Shown here: positions 49,002 to 58,400 of the stretch, in pieces
Position numbering within the stretch: the first letter of the stretch is position 1
Layout of the letters: every line of letters begins with the position of its first letter
NCBI GenBank assembly: GCA_003663025.1
Contig: QMZE01000002.1
Location: forward strand, 1-64,000
Direction: 5' to 3'
DNA length: 64,000 nt
Origin: Archaeoglobales archaeon
GTDB taxonomy: Archaea; Halobacteriota; Archaeoglobi; Archaeoglobales; Archaeoglobaceae
Position numbers and translations under genes: made by a program
Notes under the pieces: model-generated
Seen by the model: the letters and a program-made list of their open reading frames with translations, nothing else
Database searches by the model: none
What the model was told of the DNA's origin: nothing

Positions 49002-50177
49002 ATGGATCTGAAGGAAGAATTCTATAAGGGAATGGAAGAGATCTCTAGATATTGGAAATTTCCAACTTATTCGATTAAAACTCGTTACTATTCTCCAGCT
49101 CCGATGAACGAGATAGTCTTCGCAGGACTGTTAAGTCGAAATACTCTAAATCTACTAATTGGTCAGTATGGAACTGGAAAATCTACTCTTATAGAGATGA
49201 TGCACTTTACTTTCTTCAATGACGAGTTCTCTAATCCTGGAAGGATAAGACTATTCGAGCGATTAACTCCATTCGACGTACTATTCAATATTAACATAGG
49301 GAAATTGGTCAAAGAAGGAGTTGAAGACATAACTCCTAGAAGATTCGTCACATCTCACTTTAAATTCATAAACGAATTAGGAAGGGGAAATACAGAGGTC
49401 TATAATGCTCTCCTCTCTCTATTCGCTGAAGGATATGTAGAGTATAGATATAAGATCTTCAAGACTCCCGATTATACATGTTATGCCGACATGAACCCTA
49501 AAGATGTCGGATCAAGAGAGATACCATCAGCGTTCTGGGATCGAATAAACATGACTATAGAAGTTCCTTCAATGGGAACTGACGATATCTTTGAGTTGAT
49601 GACTATAAAATACGTGAAGACGATGAAGAGAAGACTGACAGAATTACTAGAGCCTGTGATGACTTCAAAAGAGATGCTCAAAATCTGGGATGAAGTTGAT
49701 CAAATTAAAGTAAGTCCCGGATCAATACTCTTACTCTCTCTTATCTACTCGGCATTTAAATGTCCTAAGTATGAGAGGACAATAATTGATCATAGATTTA
49801 CTTTGCCGTGTGATCGATGCGAATATAAGGGAGAACTTTGCTCTTATATCTCTGAACTCTGGGGAACTAGATGGATAGAGTCAACTATCATAACTGCAAA
49901 AGCACTCGCGTGGATAAGAGACCTACCAATCGTCGAGATAAAACTTATACTCGAAGTCCTCCCATATACACTCGCACATAGACTCATACTAAAGAGAGAG
50001 TACTATACCAACTACATAAACAGGTTTGAATTCATAACTTCGAAAGTCTATGAAACTATTTATCTGAAGAGGAATCTCTGGAAGGAAGCTATCAATGCAT
50101 ATCTGAAAAAGGATAAAGAGACATTAACAAAACTAGCTAAGACCGACAACGCTATCAAGGTCTTTATGAAAAAATAA
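49002..50177 (+). CDS. MoxR-like AAA+ ATPase
   Basis: 391 residues. Walker A 'IGQYGTGKST' (54-61), a Walker B-like 'KFINELGRGNTEVYNALLSL' in which Asn replaces the usual Asp (MoxR has DEINR), and a sensor 1/arginine finger region 'YADMNPKDVG', 'IPSAFWDRIN' follow the MoxR order closely. MoxR ATPases act with VWA proteins; the VWA metallopeptidase at 15.8 kb is the obvious partner. 'CDRCEYKGELC' adds a possible metal site. The N for D change may slow hydrolysis. Confidence 0.78.
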   Translation: MDLKEEFYKGMEEISRYWKFPTYSIKTRYYSPAPMNEIVFAGLLSRNTLNLLIGQYGTGKSTLIEMMHFTFFNDEFSNPGRIRLFERLTPFDVLFNINIGKLVKEGVEDITPRRFVTSHFKFINELGRGNTEVYNALLSLFAEGYVEYRYKIFKTPDYTCYADMNPKDVGSREIPSAFWDRINMTIEVPSMGTDDIFELMTIKYVKTMKRRLTELLEPVMTSKEMLKIWDEVDQIKVSPGSILLLSLIYSAFKCPKYERTIIDHRFTLPCDRCEYKGELCSYISELWGTRWIESTIITAKALAWIRDLPIVEIKLILEVLPYTLAHRLILKREYYTNYINRFEFITSKVYETIYLKRNLWKEAINAYLKKDKETLTKLAKTDNAIKVFMKK

Positions 50178-50549
50178 TTACTCTAATACATTTTTTGTGA
50201 ACTCTTCAAGAGCATCTTCAAACTCATCTATTAATAGAGTACACTCTTCCAATGATCCGAATGTAAATTCTCTTGTCTCTTTATCACGTTCAATCCACTC
50301 TTTTAATGATTCGACTCCGTCGAGTAACGATTTTCTGGTACTTGAATTTATACAATTATGACGGAAGAGATCTCGTACGAAATCTTTGATATTCTTGAGG
50401 TACCTATCAATGAGTTCCTCCATCTCTCTAGTAAGTTCTCCTTTTTTATCAGCCATCTCAAGTACCCCGTTAATAGCTCCTAGATTCGCTATACTATCAC
50501 TGAATAAGTCAAGGCAGACTGATAATTTCTCCCCTTGTATCGTCTTCAT
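50178..50549 (-). CDS. Helical two-Cys protein like the 27-35 kb array
   Basis: 123 residues. 'KLSVCLDLFSDSIANLG' and 'FRHNCINSSTRKSLLDGVES' place two Cys about 56 residues apart in helices, as in the array members ('RC[IL]...NC' or 'IC'), and 'LEECTLLIDEF' adds a third. It stands alone at the start of the membrane module, separated by 15 kb from the array. Probably a distant relative. Function unknown. Confidence 0.55.
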   Translation of the reverse strand: MKTIQGEKLSVCLDLFSDSIANLGAINGVLEMADKKGELTREMEELIDRYLKNIKDFVRDLFRHNCINSSTRKSLLDGVESLKEWIERDKETREFTFGSLEECTLLIDEFEDALEEFTKNVLE

Positions 50550-50633
50550 ACTTTTAGAAGAGAGAGTTTTTACTATAAATGTCTTGCGAGAGAAAAAAGA
50601 ATGATGGAAAAAATAAACTGTCGATTTTTAAGT

Positions 50634-50870
50634 TTATATCTCTGCCTTTAGTTCCTCCACTACATCTGATGGAACGTCGCCTATTATTCCTCCAGGTACC
50701 TCCTTAGCCCTTCCCCAGCACCTTACTAATATCGCTCCAGGAATTCCAGTCCACTCACTCCAAGGCTTTCCTTTATAGTGTGTCACGAGTTGAGGTATTC
50801 CGCCGGCTCTCTTGCATCTAGCAATGAAGTCTCTTACTGCGCTTGTACCGCGTCCTATTACCTTGACCAT
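50634..50870 (-). CDS. Small Gly-rich protein of unusual base composition
   Basis: 78 residues from ATG 50870. 'VKVIGRGTSAVRDFIARCKR', 'GKPWSEWTGIPGAILVRCWG' and 'VPGGIIGDVPSDVVEELK' show no familiar fold. Its DNA is richer in C and G than the small genes around it and looks more like the large surface genes, which may mean high expression. TATA-like TTATAAATAG lies about 35 bases up. A candidate small structural protein, by context only. Confidence 0.5.
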   Translation of the reverse strand: MVKVIGRGTSAVRDFIARCKRAGGIPQLVTHYKGKPWSEWTGIPGAILVRCWGRAKEVPGGIIGDVPSDVVEELKAEI

Positions 50871-50919
50871 ATTTCTCACTCAATCTCTTTCTATCAAACT
50901 AACTATTTATAAGTTGAGC

Positions 50920-51375
50920 CTAACTTACTATGACCGAAAATATCAAGGCACAGAAAAATGCAACTATCACACCCAGAACAAATCTAAATGCCTTTGAAGT
51001 CCCATGAATAGCCGGAGTTAATAGAAGACAGAAGAACCTGACGAAAAGACCTACAAAGAATCCGAGATAGTAGATAGTCATCTCATCTATGGGAACTCTG
51101 CTTATCGTCGCAACAACAAAGACTAACACTAAACCGATCATTATATCAAGTATAATACCGAGAAAGTCTTTACTTGGCTCGCGAGGTATAAAGAAGAGAG
51201 ATATAGGACCTGATAAGACCAGCATTATTCCGGTCACAAAATAAGGACTTGGAGAATAGAAGATAATCACGAAAAATGAAAAAAATGTTATGACAATATA
51301 TAGGAAAAATAGATCTTCTTTTAGAGTTCTTTGTTGATGTATTCTCTGAGCTTCCTTATCGCCTCTGTCATGCAT
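50920..51375 (-). CDS. Multi-span membrane protein
   Basis: 151 residues with about 22 charged N-terminal residues and four or five membrane helices (FFLYIVITFFSFFVIIFY, FVTGIMLVLSGPISLFFI, IMIGLVLVFVVATI and later). Its ATG at 51375 lies inside the end of the next upstream gene, so the two overlap by 55 bases in different frames; no later start codon precedes the first span. Probably part of the envelope module. No tag at the C-terminus. Confidence 0.6.
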   Translation of the reverse strand: MHDRGDKEAQRIHQQRTLKEDLFFLYIVITFFSFFVIIFYSPSPYFVTGIMLVLSGPISLFFIPREPSKDFLGIILDIMIGLVLVFVVATISRVPIDEMTIYYLGFFVGLFVRFFCLLLTPAIHGTSKAFRFVLGVIVAFFCALIFSVIVS

Positions 51376-51530
51376 CGCTTGAACTCCTCTTTTGTTCTCG
51401 GATTAGCTTTCTCAGCACATATCTTGACGAGTTTATCAAATACCTCACTAAACGGATGTCCTACTAGTTTCGGCTTTTGTAGTGATTTAGCGAATTCCTC
51501 GACTATTTTGTCGAACTCCTCTTCAGCCAT
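51321..51530 (-). CDS. Small helical two-Cys protein
   Basis: 69 residues. 'FDKLVKICAEKANPRTKEEF' and 'KRCMTEAIRKLREYI' contain the 'IC' and 'RC' words of the array families, in reversed order, 20 residues apart. It starts three bases after the end of the tagged surface protein gene and overlaps the membrane protein downstream. A small cytoplasmic partner of the envelope proteins is possible. Confidence 0.55.
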   Translation of the reverse strand: MAEEEFDKIVEEFAKSLQKPKLVGHPFSEVFDKLVKICAEKANPRTKEEFKRCMTEAIRKLREYINKEL

Positions 51531-51532
51531 TT

Positions 51533-52264
51533 TTACTCACTGATATACTTGTATCTCCTCTCCTCTCTTATGATCTCTCCAGCTCTCGTGAGGGCTATTA
51601 GTACTCCTATCAAGATCACAAAGGCGATTACAGCTAATATCGGAACCATCCAATCCTCAAGCTTAAAGTAGAATCCTTTAATGTAAGTTACTTCGACGTC
51701 GTATGAGCTTACAGCTAGGTCTATAGTTACTTCGTTCTCCTTAATCTCTGTAGTGTCATAAGTTATCTTGTCGAAGATATATCTGTATGGGAACTTATAG
51801 TGCTCTTTCGGGAAGGTCAGAGTTACTTTTGTCGATCCATATAGTGTCTCTGGAGAAGTTATCTTGAATACTATTCCATATACAGTTGCATTGAAATCAA
51901 GTTCTATACCTGGAGTTGTGACATTCGCCTTATTCATTGTAGTCATATTAAGAGTTACTGAGAACTCTGTTATACTTGAATTCGAGGCATCGAGGTATGT
52001 AAAGGCATAGTATGGACTGACTAGAGCGACTGCATAAGTATCGTTAGTCACATCTGTAAATACGGCATAGCCTGTAGAGTTCGTCTCAGCAGTGTATACT
52101 GTAGCATTTGACACGAGTTTTACTGTCGCTCCCTTCAATTCTGTACCATCTGGACCTATTACATGGACTGTTACAGTTGCTCCTGGATTTGCGAATACTG
52201 GACTTACTACTGATATCGCTAATAGTACTAATACTGCCGATACGATAGCAGTTATCTTTCTCAC
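51533..52264 (-). CDS. Anchored surface protein with Ig-like domain and YKYISE tail
   Basis: 243 residues. A signal peptide (ITAIVSAVLVLLAISVVSPV) precedes a carboxypeptidase-regulatory-like Ig domain ('VTVHVIGPDGTELKGATVKL', 'NSTGYAVFTDV'), a second beta domain and a C-terminal span (WMVPILAVIAFVILIGVLIA). The cytoplasmic tail ends RREERRYKYISE-like (EERRYKYISE). Many NxS/T sequons. The Ig domain is also repeated in the 2020-residue protein of the same module. Likely a virion or cell-surface protein. Confidence 0.75.
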   Translation of the reverse strand: MRKITAIVSAVLVLLAISVVSPVFANPGATVTVHVIGPDGTELKGATVKLVSNATVYTAETNSTGYAVFTDVTNDTYAVALVSPYYAFTYLDASNSSITEFSVTLNMTTMNKANVTTPGIELDFNATVYGIVFKITSPETLYGSTKVTLTFPKEHYKFPYRYIFDKITYDTTEIKENEVTIDLAVSSYDVEVTYIKGFYFKLEDWMVPILAVIAFVILIGVLIALTRAGEIIREERRYKYISE

Positions 52265-52320
52265 ATTTTCACCTCTCTTAAAGAGAGGAAATAGAGTAAA
52301 TAAATATTTTAGTTCAGCTT

Positions 52321-53679
52321 CTATGGCATGATTGGAATTCCATGTCCCGAAATGAAGTCTTTAAATAGAGGATTAATTCTTCTTACTCTCTCTATTATCT
52401 CATTAAGAGCTTCTCTCTTTCCGAACTTCTCTATATATGAGGCAATGATTGAACTCATTATCGGTGTCGCCATAGAAGTTCCAGAAAGACTCATATAGTA
52501 CTCGTCGACAACTAATTCTGGATACTGGTCTCTTAAGAGGCAATCTGAGGAAATTGTAGATACTATATCCACTCCGGCACATATAAAGTCGGGCTTCATC
52601 CTCAGATCTCGAGTCGGTCCTAATGAAGAGAAATGAGCAATCTTATCGGTAAACGGATCTATTGCACCGACAGCGATCACTTTCTCATTCACGGCCGGTA
52701 TCAGAATAGTGCCGGGAACATTTCCTTCATTACCGGCAGCGGCAACTACATAACACTTCTTATCTTCAACTATACTTTGACATGCCAATGAGACAGGATC
52801 CTTTCCTGTTGACTTCATATAGACTCCCCAAGAGAGATTCACTATGTCTATAGAGTACTTGTCAGCATTATTATAAATCCACTCCAGAGCAGAGAGTACT
52901 ATATCAATACTACTGATTCCAGTCTTGAAGAAAGCTTTAATAGATATAATATCACAATCTGGAGCAAGTCCTCTATACTTTCCTCGAGAGACTATACATC
53001 CGATCACATGAGTACCATGACCATTGTCATCATAAAAGACACTCTCTCCATTCTCTTCTTTATTCTTAGAGTCAAGTGCTTTGAGGTCATCTATACTTCC
53101 ATTAACATCGAAATCCCACCAGACATAGTTCATCGTCTTTGTAACGTAGATAAAGGATACTAGAACTTTGAATTGTTCTATATTAAATGCGGGATGAGTA
53201 TAGTCAACTCCCGTATCTACTACGGCGACAGTAACTCCAGCTCCACTCCATATACTCCTTCCATGATAAATGTGCTTAATATCCACCTCTCTACTCCTCT
53301 TGATTTTGATATGACTGTATGGAATTGTAGGCTCTACATCTCCATAGTAGAATATTGAGATACAGAATCTCTTGAGATTATTTATTTCTCCTAAGGTAGA
53401 TACTCTAAATTTGTATATTTTCAACATTCCGAACTTCCACATTCGCTCATATCCCTTTAAAGAGAAGAGAGAGGCGGCATAGACGACTATCTTCTTACCC
53501 TTTTTAAGAGCCTCATATAACTCGGGATTGACATAGCACATTGAAGGAAATAGTTGAAGATAGAATCCAGTACTGAATACCGACATTACTACTAGAAAGC
53601 TCAAGAGAATGACTAAGAATTTCTTGATATTATTACTCTTCGATGTACTTCTTTCGTCCTCTACGTACTTGTATTCCAT
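52321..53679 (-). CDS. Membrane-anchored subtilisin-like protease
   Basis: 452 residues. The catalytic triad is complete: 'VAVVDTGVDYTHP' (D155), 'DDNGHGTHVIG' (H221), 'SLSGTSMATP' (S402), with oxyanion Asn317 in 'AAAGNEG'. The N-terminus MEYKYVEDE carries the shared tag and is followed by a signal anchor (FLVILLSFLVVMSVFS), so the tag is cytoplasmic and the protease outside. About 90 residues before the domain may be a propeptide. It could mature surface proteins or open host layers. It overlaps the upstream gene by 47 bases. Confidence 0.9.
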   Translation of the reverse strand: MEYKYVEDERSTSKSNNIKKFLVILLSFLVVMSVFSTGFYLQLFPSMCYVNPELYEALKKGKKIVVYAASLFSLKGYERMWKFGMLKIYKFRVSTLGEINNLKRFCISIFYYGDVEPTIPYSHIKIKRSREVDIKHIYHGRSIWSGAGVTVAVVDTGVDYTHPAFNIEQFKVLVSFIYVTKTMNYVWWDFDVNGSIDDLKALDSKNKEENGESVFYDDNGHGTHVIGCIVSRGKYRGLAPDCDIISIKAFFKTGISSIDIVLSALEWIYNNADKYSIDIVNLSWGVYMKSTGKDPVSLACQSIVEDKKCYVVAAAGNEGNVPGTILIPAVNEKVIAVGAIDPFTDKIAHFSSLGPTRDLRMKPDFICAGVDIVSTISSDCLLRDQYPELVVDEYYMSLSGTSMATPIMSSIIASYIEKFGKREALNEIIERVRRINPLFKDFISGHGIPIMP

Positions 53680-54037
53680 ACCGCTCCCTCAGCATTATAT
53701 AGATATCTTCAATAGAAGTATAGACTATGAGCATTCCAAGAAAAGAAGTTAAGACAAATACTTCGTGAAAGAATTTTCCGAAATACACAAATCCGAAATA
53801 GATGAGACTAAGACCTATCAAGGCCATTGCAATTTCAAAGAAGAAATCGATGACGAATAATTCTGGAGGAATAATCGACTTCTTTGTAGTATAATATATA
53901 ACATCTTCAAGTTGATCAAAGGCAGCGAGAAAGAAGAATATGGCGAGGAGAGGATTATACGGGATAAAATATACTCCGATGAAGATTAGAAGTAAAAAAC
54001 AAAATGAATTAAGTACAATTCTTACTATTCTCATCAT
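53633..54037 (-). CDS. Four-span membrane protein with KKYIEE tail
   Basis: 134 residues. Four hydrophobic helices (IVLNSFCFLLLIFIGVYFI, LLAIFFFLAAF, IAMALIGLSLIYFGFVYF, VFVLTSFLGMLIVYT) and a basic C-terminal tail ending RRGRKKYIEE, a variant of the shared tag. The tail codons overlap the N-terminal tag codons of the subtilase gene in another frame. Two ATGs at the start. No enzyme motif. Part of the envelope module. Confidence 0.65.
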   Translation of the reverse strand: MMRIVRIVLNSFCFLLLIFIGVYFIPYNPLLAIFFFLAAFDQLEDVIYYTTKKSIIPPELFVIDFFFEIAMALIGLSLIYFGFVYFGKFFHEVFVLTSFLGMLIVYTSIEDIYIMLRERYGIQVRRGRKKYIEE

Positions 54038-54053
54038 TTAGCCTAGACCTCGG

Positions 54054-54467
54054 CTATCTCGGCATTTTCAATCTTGAAGTGGCATGTAGATAATAGACGA
54101 CGAAGGCAATCAATCCAAACACTATTAGTCCGTAAAACAGTGTCGTGAATAGCTCACTTTCCTGAGTTGTTCCGACGTAGAAGAGTGGAAGTATTCCACG
54201 CTGAATAGCACCGAAGATCATCAGTAATAGGCCGACACCTAAAGTCATTAGCATGACTAGGCCTGAGAAGGTCAGCTTTGCCATCTCATATAGTTTGAAG
54301 ATGACGAATGAATACACTGCCATTATTGTCACTAGCAGTCCTACAGTCAGTGGAGATAGCACTCCAATCGACGCGTAATAGAGCACTATTCCTGTTACTA
54401 CTATAAAGCCGACTGCTAGTATTGTCCTTATCCATTCTGGCGTTAGTACCTTTACTTTTTCTGCCAT
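54054..54467 (-). CDS. Four-span membrane protein
   Basis: 137 residues with four regular spans (TILAVGFIVVTGIVLYYA, LTVGLLVTIMAVYSFVIF, LVMLMTLGVGLLLMIFGA, LIVFGLIAFVVYYL) joined by short loops, and a short basic C-terminus (TSRLKMPR) without the tag. GAGGTGAATAA precedes the ATG. The base composition is richer in C/G than neighbours, as for abundant proteins. A major envelope protein is possible. Confidence 0.6.
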   Translation of the reverse strand: MAEKVKVLTPEWIRTILAVGFIVVTGIVLYYASIGVLSPLTVGLLVTIMAVYSFVIFKLYEMAKLTFSGLVMLMTLGVGLLLMIFGAIQRGILPLFYVGTTQESELFTTLFYGLIVFGLIAFVVYYLHATSRLKMPR

Positions 54468-54524
54468 TTATTCACCTCACTTCTATTAGAGATCTATTAA
54501 AAATTTAAGTATTTACTCTACCCT

Positions 54525-54983
54525 TTAATCATGGACGTATTTGAATTCCTCTCTACATGCCATCACTCTACCGAGCCACACTGCAAAATTATGAAATGCG
54601 TGAAAGAGTAAAGCAAGCATCCAATCAGAGTTTATCCATAAAATCGAGTAGAAGATAGAGGCAGAGCCGTAGAAGAGAAAAGCTCCAGGAAGACCTGATA
54701 CAAACTCTCTGAATGACCATGATCTTGCAAACGGATGCATTATTATCCAGAAGAGATTTCCGACTATAAGTCCGGGTATTCCGAATAAAAAGAGGGGAAT
54801 TCCTCTAAACGCAAACTCTTCAAAAATAGGAGCATAAATAGAGAGGATTACTAGGTCTACTAGATCTCTTCTAGTGAGTGATAATAGTCTCAATTTGACG
54901 GCAATTATTCCAGGAATGACACAAAAGAGTACGTATAGGGGAAGATATTCGACGAATTTCATGATTATCTCATCCACGTTCAT
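54525..54983 (-). CDS. CPBP-family intramembrane protease-like protein with FKYVHD tail
   Basis: 152 residues. The three CPBP (CAAX protease-like) motifs are present inside membrane helices: 'FEEFAFRGI' (EExxxR, E55/E56 and R60), 'FWIIMHPF' (FxxxH, H83) and 'LFHAFHNFAVWL' (HxxxN). Members cleave substrates within the membrane. The C-terminus reads CREEFKYVHD, matching the shared tag. GGAGGTGT lies directly before the ATG, and the gene overlaps its upstream neighbour by 14 bases. Smaller than most family members. Confidence 0.78.
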   Translation of the reverse strand: MNVDEIIMKFVEYLPLYVLFCVIPGIIAVKLRLLSLTRRDLVDLVILSIYAPIFEEFAFRGIPLFLFGIPGLIVGNLFWIIMHPFARSWSFREFVSGLPGAFLFYGSASIFYSILWINSDWMLALLFHAFHNFAVWLGRVMACREEFKYVHD

Positions 54984-55404
54984 ACACCTCCGGATAGAAG
55001 AATGTATGAAGTATTCCTAGAAAAGAAAGAAAGAGTAATACATAGAATCTCGGAGTTCTGAATACGACTGTAAGTAATAGTGTCGCGAAGAACGTATAGA
55101 TACAAATAAGTCTAGTATATGTCATCGAGGGAAGATATCTTCCTCGAAGTGAATAGTACGTATTGACAAGCATATCGGCAAACATCGCGACTAGAAGTGA
55201 GAAGTGAAGTCCTATCCAGAAGGGATAGAACTCTACAATCCACTTCCATGGTATCAAGTACCAGAATCTTATCACGTACGTGAATAGTTCATATAGACTT
55301 ACTCCTAGGAGTTCTGAGAGCTGAGCGAGTACGAGATACATTCCTATCAAATCACCAGCAACTGTGACAATTCTCTCGACATCTTCCTCTTCGAGTCTTC
55401 TCAT
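54970..55404 (-). CDS. Four-span membrane protein
   Basis: 144 residues from ATG 55404 (a TTG precedes it). Hydrophobic segments include 'IVTVAGDLIGMYLVLAQL', 'PFWIGLHFSLLVAMFADML', 'LICIYTFFATLLLTVVF' and 'FYVLLFLSFLGILHTFF'. TTTTAAATATC is centred about 20-25 bases before the ATG. It is the first gene of the operon containing the CPBP protease and the tagged membrane proteins. No enzyme motif. Confidence 0.6.
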   Translation of the reverse strand: MRRLEEEDVERIVTVAGDLIGMYLVLAQLSELLGVSLYELFTYVIRFWYLIPWKWIVEFYPFWIGLHFSLLVAMFADMLVNTYYSLRGRYLPSMTYTRLICIYTFFATLLLTVVFRTPRFYVLLFLSFLGILHTFFYPEVYERG

Positions 55405-55444
55405 CAATATAAAAAATAGATATTTAAAAGAAAAAACTGACTTT

Positions 55445-58400
55445 CTATTGACCGTTCTCTACGTATTTATACTCTTTCTCGTCTTCTGATACATACTTGT
55501 CTTTCTTCGAGATCTCATGCTCAGTGACGTACTTATACGGCTTCTCTTCTTTAACGACGAAGATTATCCTCAAGATCGCTATTATTATTCCGATCACAAG
55601 TATTATACCTATGATGACGAGTATTAGCCAGACCCAGTCCATATAAGTTCCGGTCAGCTTCAGACCTCTGAACTCTTGACTATTATCTCCATCATAGATA
55701 TCATATCCGAAGACAGTAACTATGCAGTCGACATCTTCAGTAACAGTCTTCAATTTCCACTTCCAAATTCCGAATGGAAGTTCAAATTCGAATATAGACT
55801 TTCTTTCAGGTGCTTTGAACTTAATAGTATAGACCTTTCTTCCTTCATCGATCGTGAAGTTATAATATTCTGCCGTTTTGTTTAGGAACCATATTTCAAC
55901 TCCTGTATAGAGACCTGGCCTATTATTAGTGATTATCTGTAGTTTGACCTCATACTCCTTACCCTCTTCTAGAATCTTTGGAAAATCTAAAACCTTCTCA
56001 AGAGTTATGTGCGGAGGTACATATATTGCGGAGAGTTGTATATTTCCGATTCCAAAGTAGTCCTCTTCGGGATGAAATACTGTAGCGTTAAAGACTATCT
56101 CTCCCCTAGTCCAAGGTACTACGAAAGTGAAGTTATACCATACGCGCTCTTTTACCTTCTCGACGGTGATATTCTTATCGAAGAGTCTAAACGTCTTATT
56201 CTTATGCTCTTCTAGTACATCATAGTATTGCCCCTTTACAACTAATCTTGTGAACTTATCAAGAAGTTTACAGTAGATACTTCTAATGCCCACATCTACT
56301 CTGACTACAGTCTCTCCAGGATAGACAGTACCTCCCCTGCCCCATTCCTCGACATAGACATAGAGTGCAACATCGAGATCTATTGGCGGTCTAAGTTTAA
56401 TCAACTCGGTCCTAAGATAGTTATTCTCAAGATTAGTATCATACTGATATGATATTATATTGATATCGGCATAGACATAAGTGAAGTCTGTGATATTTAA
56501 ATCGACAAAAGTGAAGTTGTGGAATTCATAGGCATTCAAGTCAACATCTATACTCTTACTCCAGACTACCTCGCCAGTATCATTACGGACAATTCTCAAT
56601 AGTACAGTAATAGTCTGAGGCTCATTCGTCCATATTCCCCATATTAGAGTATGTAGAGCACTCCCTATACCCTTATGAATAGGCCATTCTATATACATCA
56701 CCCTAACTTCGGCCTCATGCCAAGGCGACTCCCAGGGCATTACTTCTTGAATCCATAAACACCTGTCAACTAGAGTATCATTCCTCCATGTAGTATAGCT
56801 CTCTCCTTTCCAGGTGGCACTAATCTTAATGTCTACAACAGTTCCGTTCTTGATCCAGAAGTAAGCGAATCCGGTTCCATTAGTGATATCGCTCATCATT
56901 AAGTTTCCGGACTGATCATAGATCTCTACCGTAGCATTAGAGAATGGAGCTGAAGTATTGAAGATAGTCTGTACAGCTAAGACCATGAGAATTGTTCCGT
57001 TACAGAGCTTTACCGGATAAGGAGCATGAGTATAGTTTGAATTTGGCGGAGGTTCTATGATTTCTACACATACTCCGTCTGTACTCTTGGGATATAGGTA
57101 TATTATCAGTGGCACTGATTCATTCAAGAAGAATATAGTTTGAGAAGCATTATAATATCCCGACTTGTAAGCAGTCACATTGTACACTTCATACATCGGG
57201 ATATTGAACGAACAATGTCCGTTCGCATCAGTAGTATTATAGAGGTCATAAGCACCATTAATCATCTCTAAATGTACTAATGCTCTCTCTATCGCCGTTC
57301 TATTTATCGCGTCCTTTACGTAGACGTGTAGAGTTCTATACACTATCCCAACAGAGTTCCAAGGTACTTTCCTCACGAATAGATAACATGCATCTAAATA
57401 TACATCGAACTGAGTACTCCAAGTTTGAGTCGTATTATTCGGATTGGTCGCATTAATAGTAACAGTATAGGTCTTATTAGGAGTAAGATAGAAGTATACA
57501 TATCCTGTTCCATTCGTTAGAAGAGAGGCAAGTTTAGTTGTCCCTTCATAGACTGTTACATTAGCCCCGTGAAATGGCACTCCATCATTCCAGAGTACCT
57601 GAACTCCGAGCACATAGTATCCCTCTGCTGGCGGAGGCTCTGTCATATTACTTCCTGGTGGTGGAGGTACTGGAGGAATAGTCTCAGGCCACATATAGAC
57701 TCTATAGGTCATCGGAAGGGAATAGATATAGAATGTCTCTTGAGCCGGAAGATATCCATCTTTTTCTACTCTTACAGTATAGCTTCTATTTCCGTATACA
57801 GTGAACTCTACATATCCTCCATCTGTAGTGTCGCTTTGGAGATCTGACTGATCAGGAGAACTCCATATACTTACCTCAGCACCGCTTATAGGATCACGAG
57901 TAAAGACATCTACAACTTCAATTCTAACTATCCCCTCTTTCGCTGGTGGAGTTACGAATGTCTCTGGCTCCCATTCAACTTCATCGTAGTCATTGGCAGG
58001 GTTGTAGTTGTACTCCGCACTAACGATCTTGCCTGATGCTACAAATTTCGCATACTCATAGTTCTCGGCAAGCTGTATGGTCTCGTCTATGAGACTACTA
58101 ATATCATAAGTCATAGTCCTTGTAGAATTAGCCTCGACATCTACAGTCTCGGTAATAACCTTCACATCGACAGGCTTCAGAGTACCTCCGGGAGTCTTAA
58201 AGTAAACTGCCAAGGTTAAGTTATACGTTATTGACTGATCGTATACAAACGATCCAATAGTTACTGAAAGTACTCTTGGAATGTCTGTCGCGTTTCCTCC
58301 GTCTAAAAGTAAGATAATAGAGGCATCGGGAACTGCGGCTACATCCTTAGCTACAAGGATTTCAAATTTCTCGCATCTCTGAATTATCTTTCCGTCAAAC

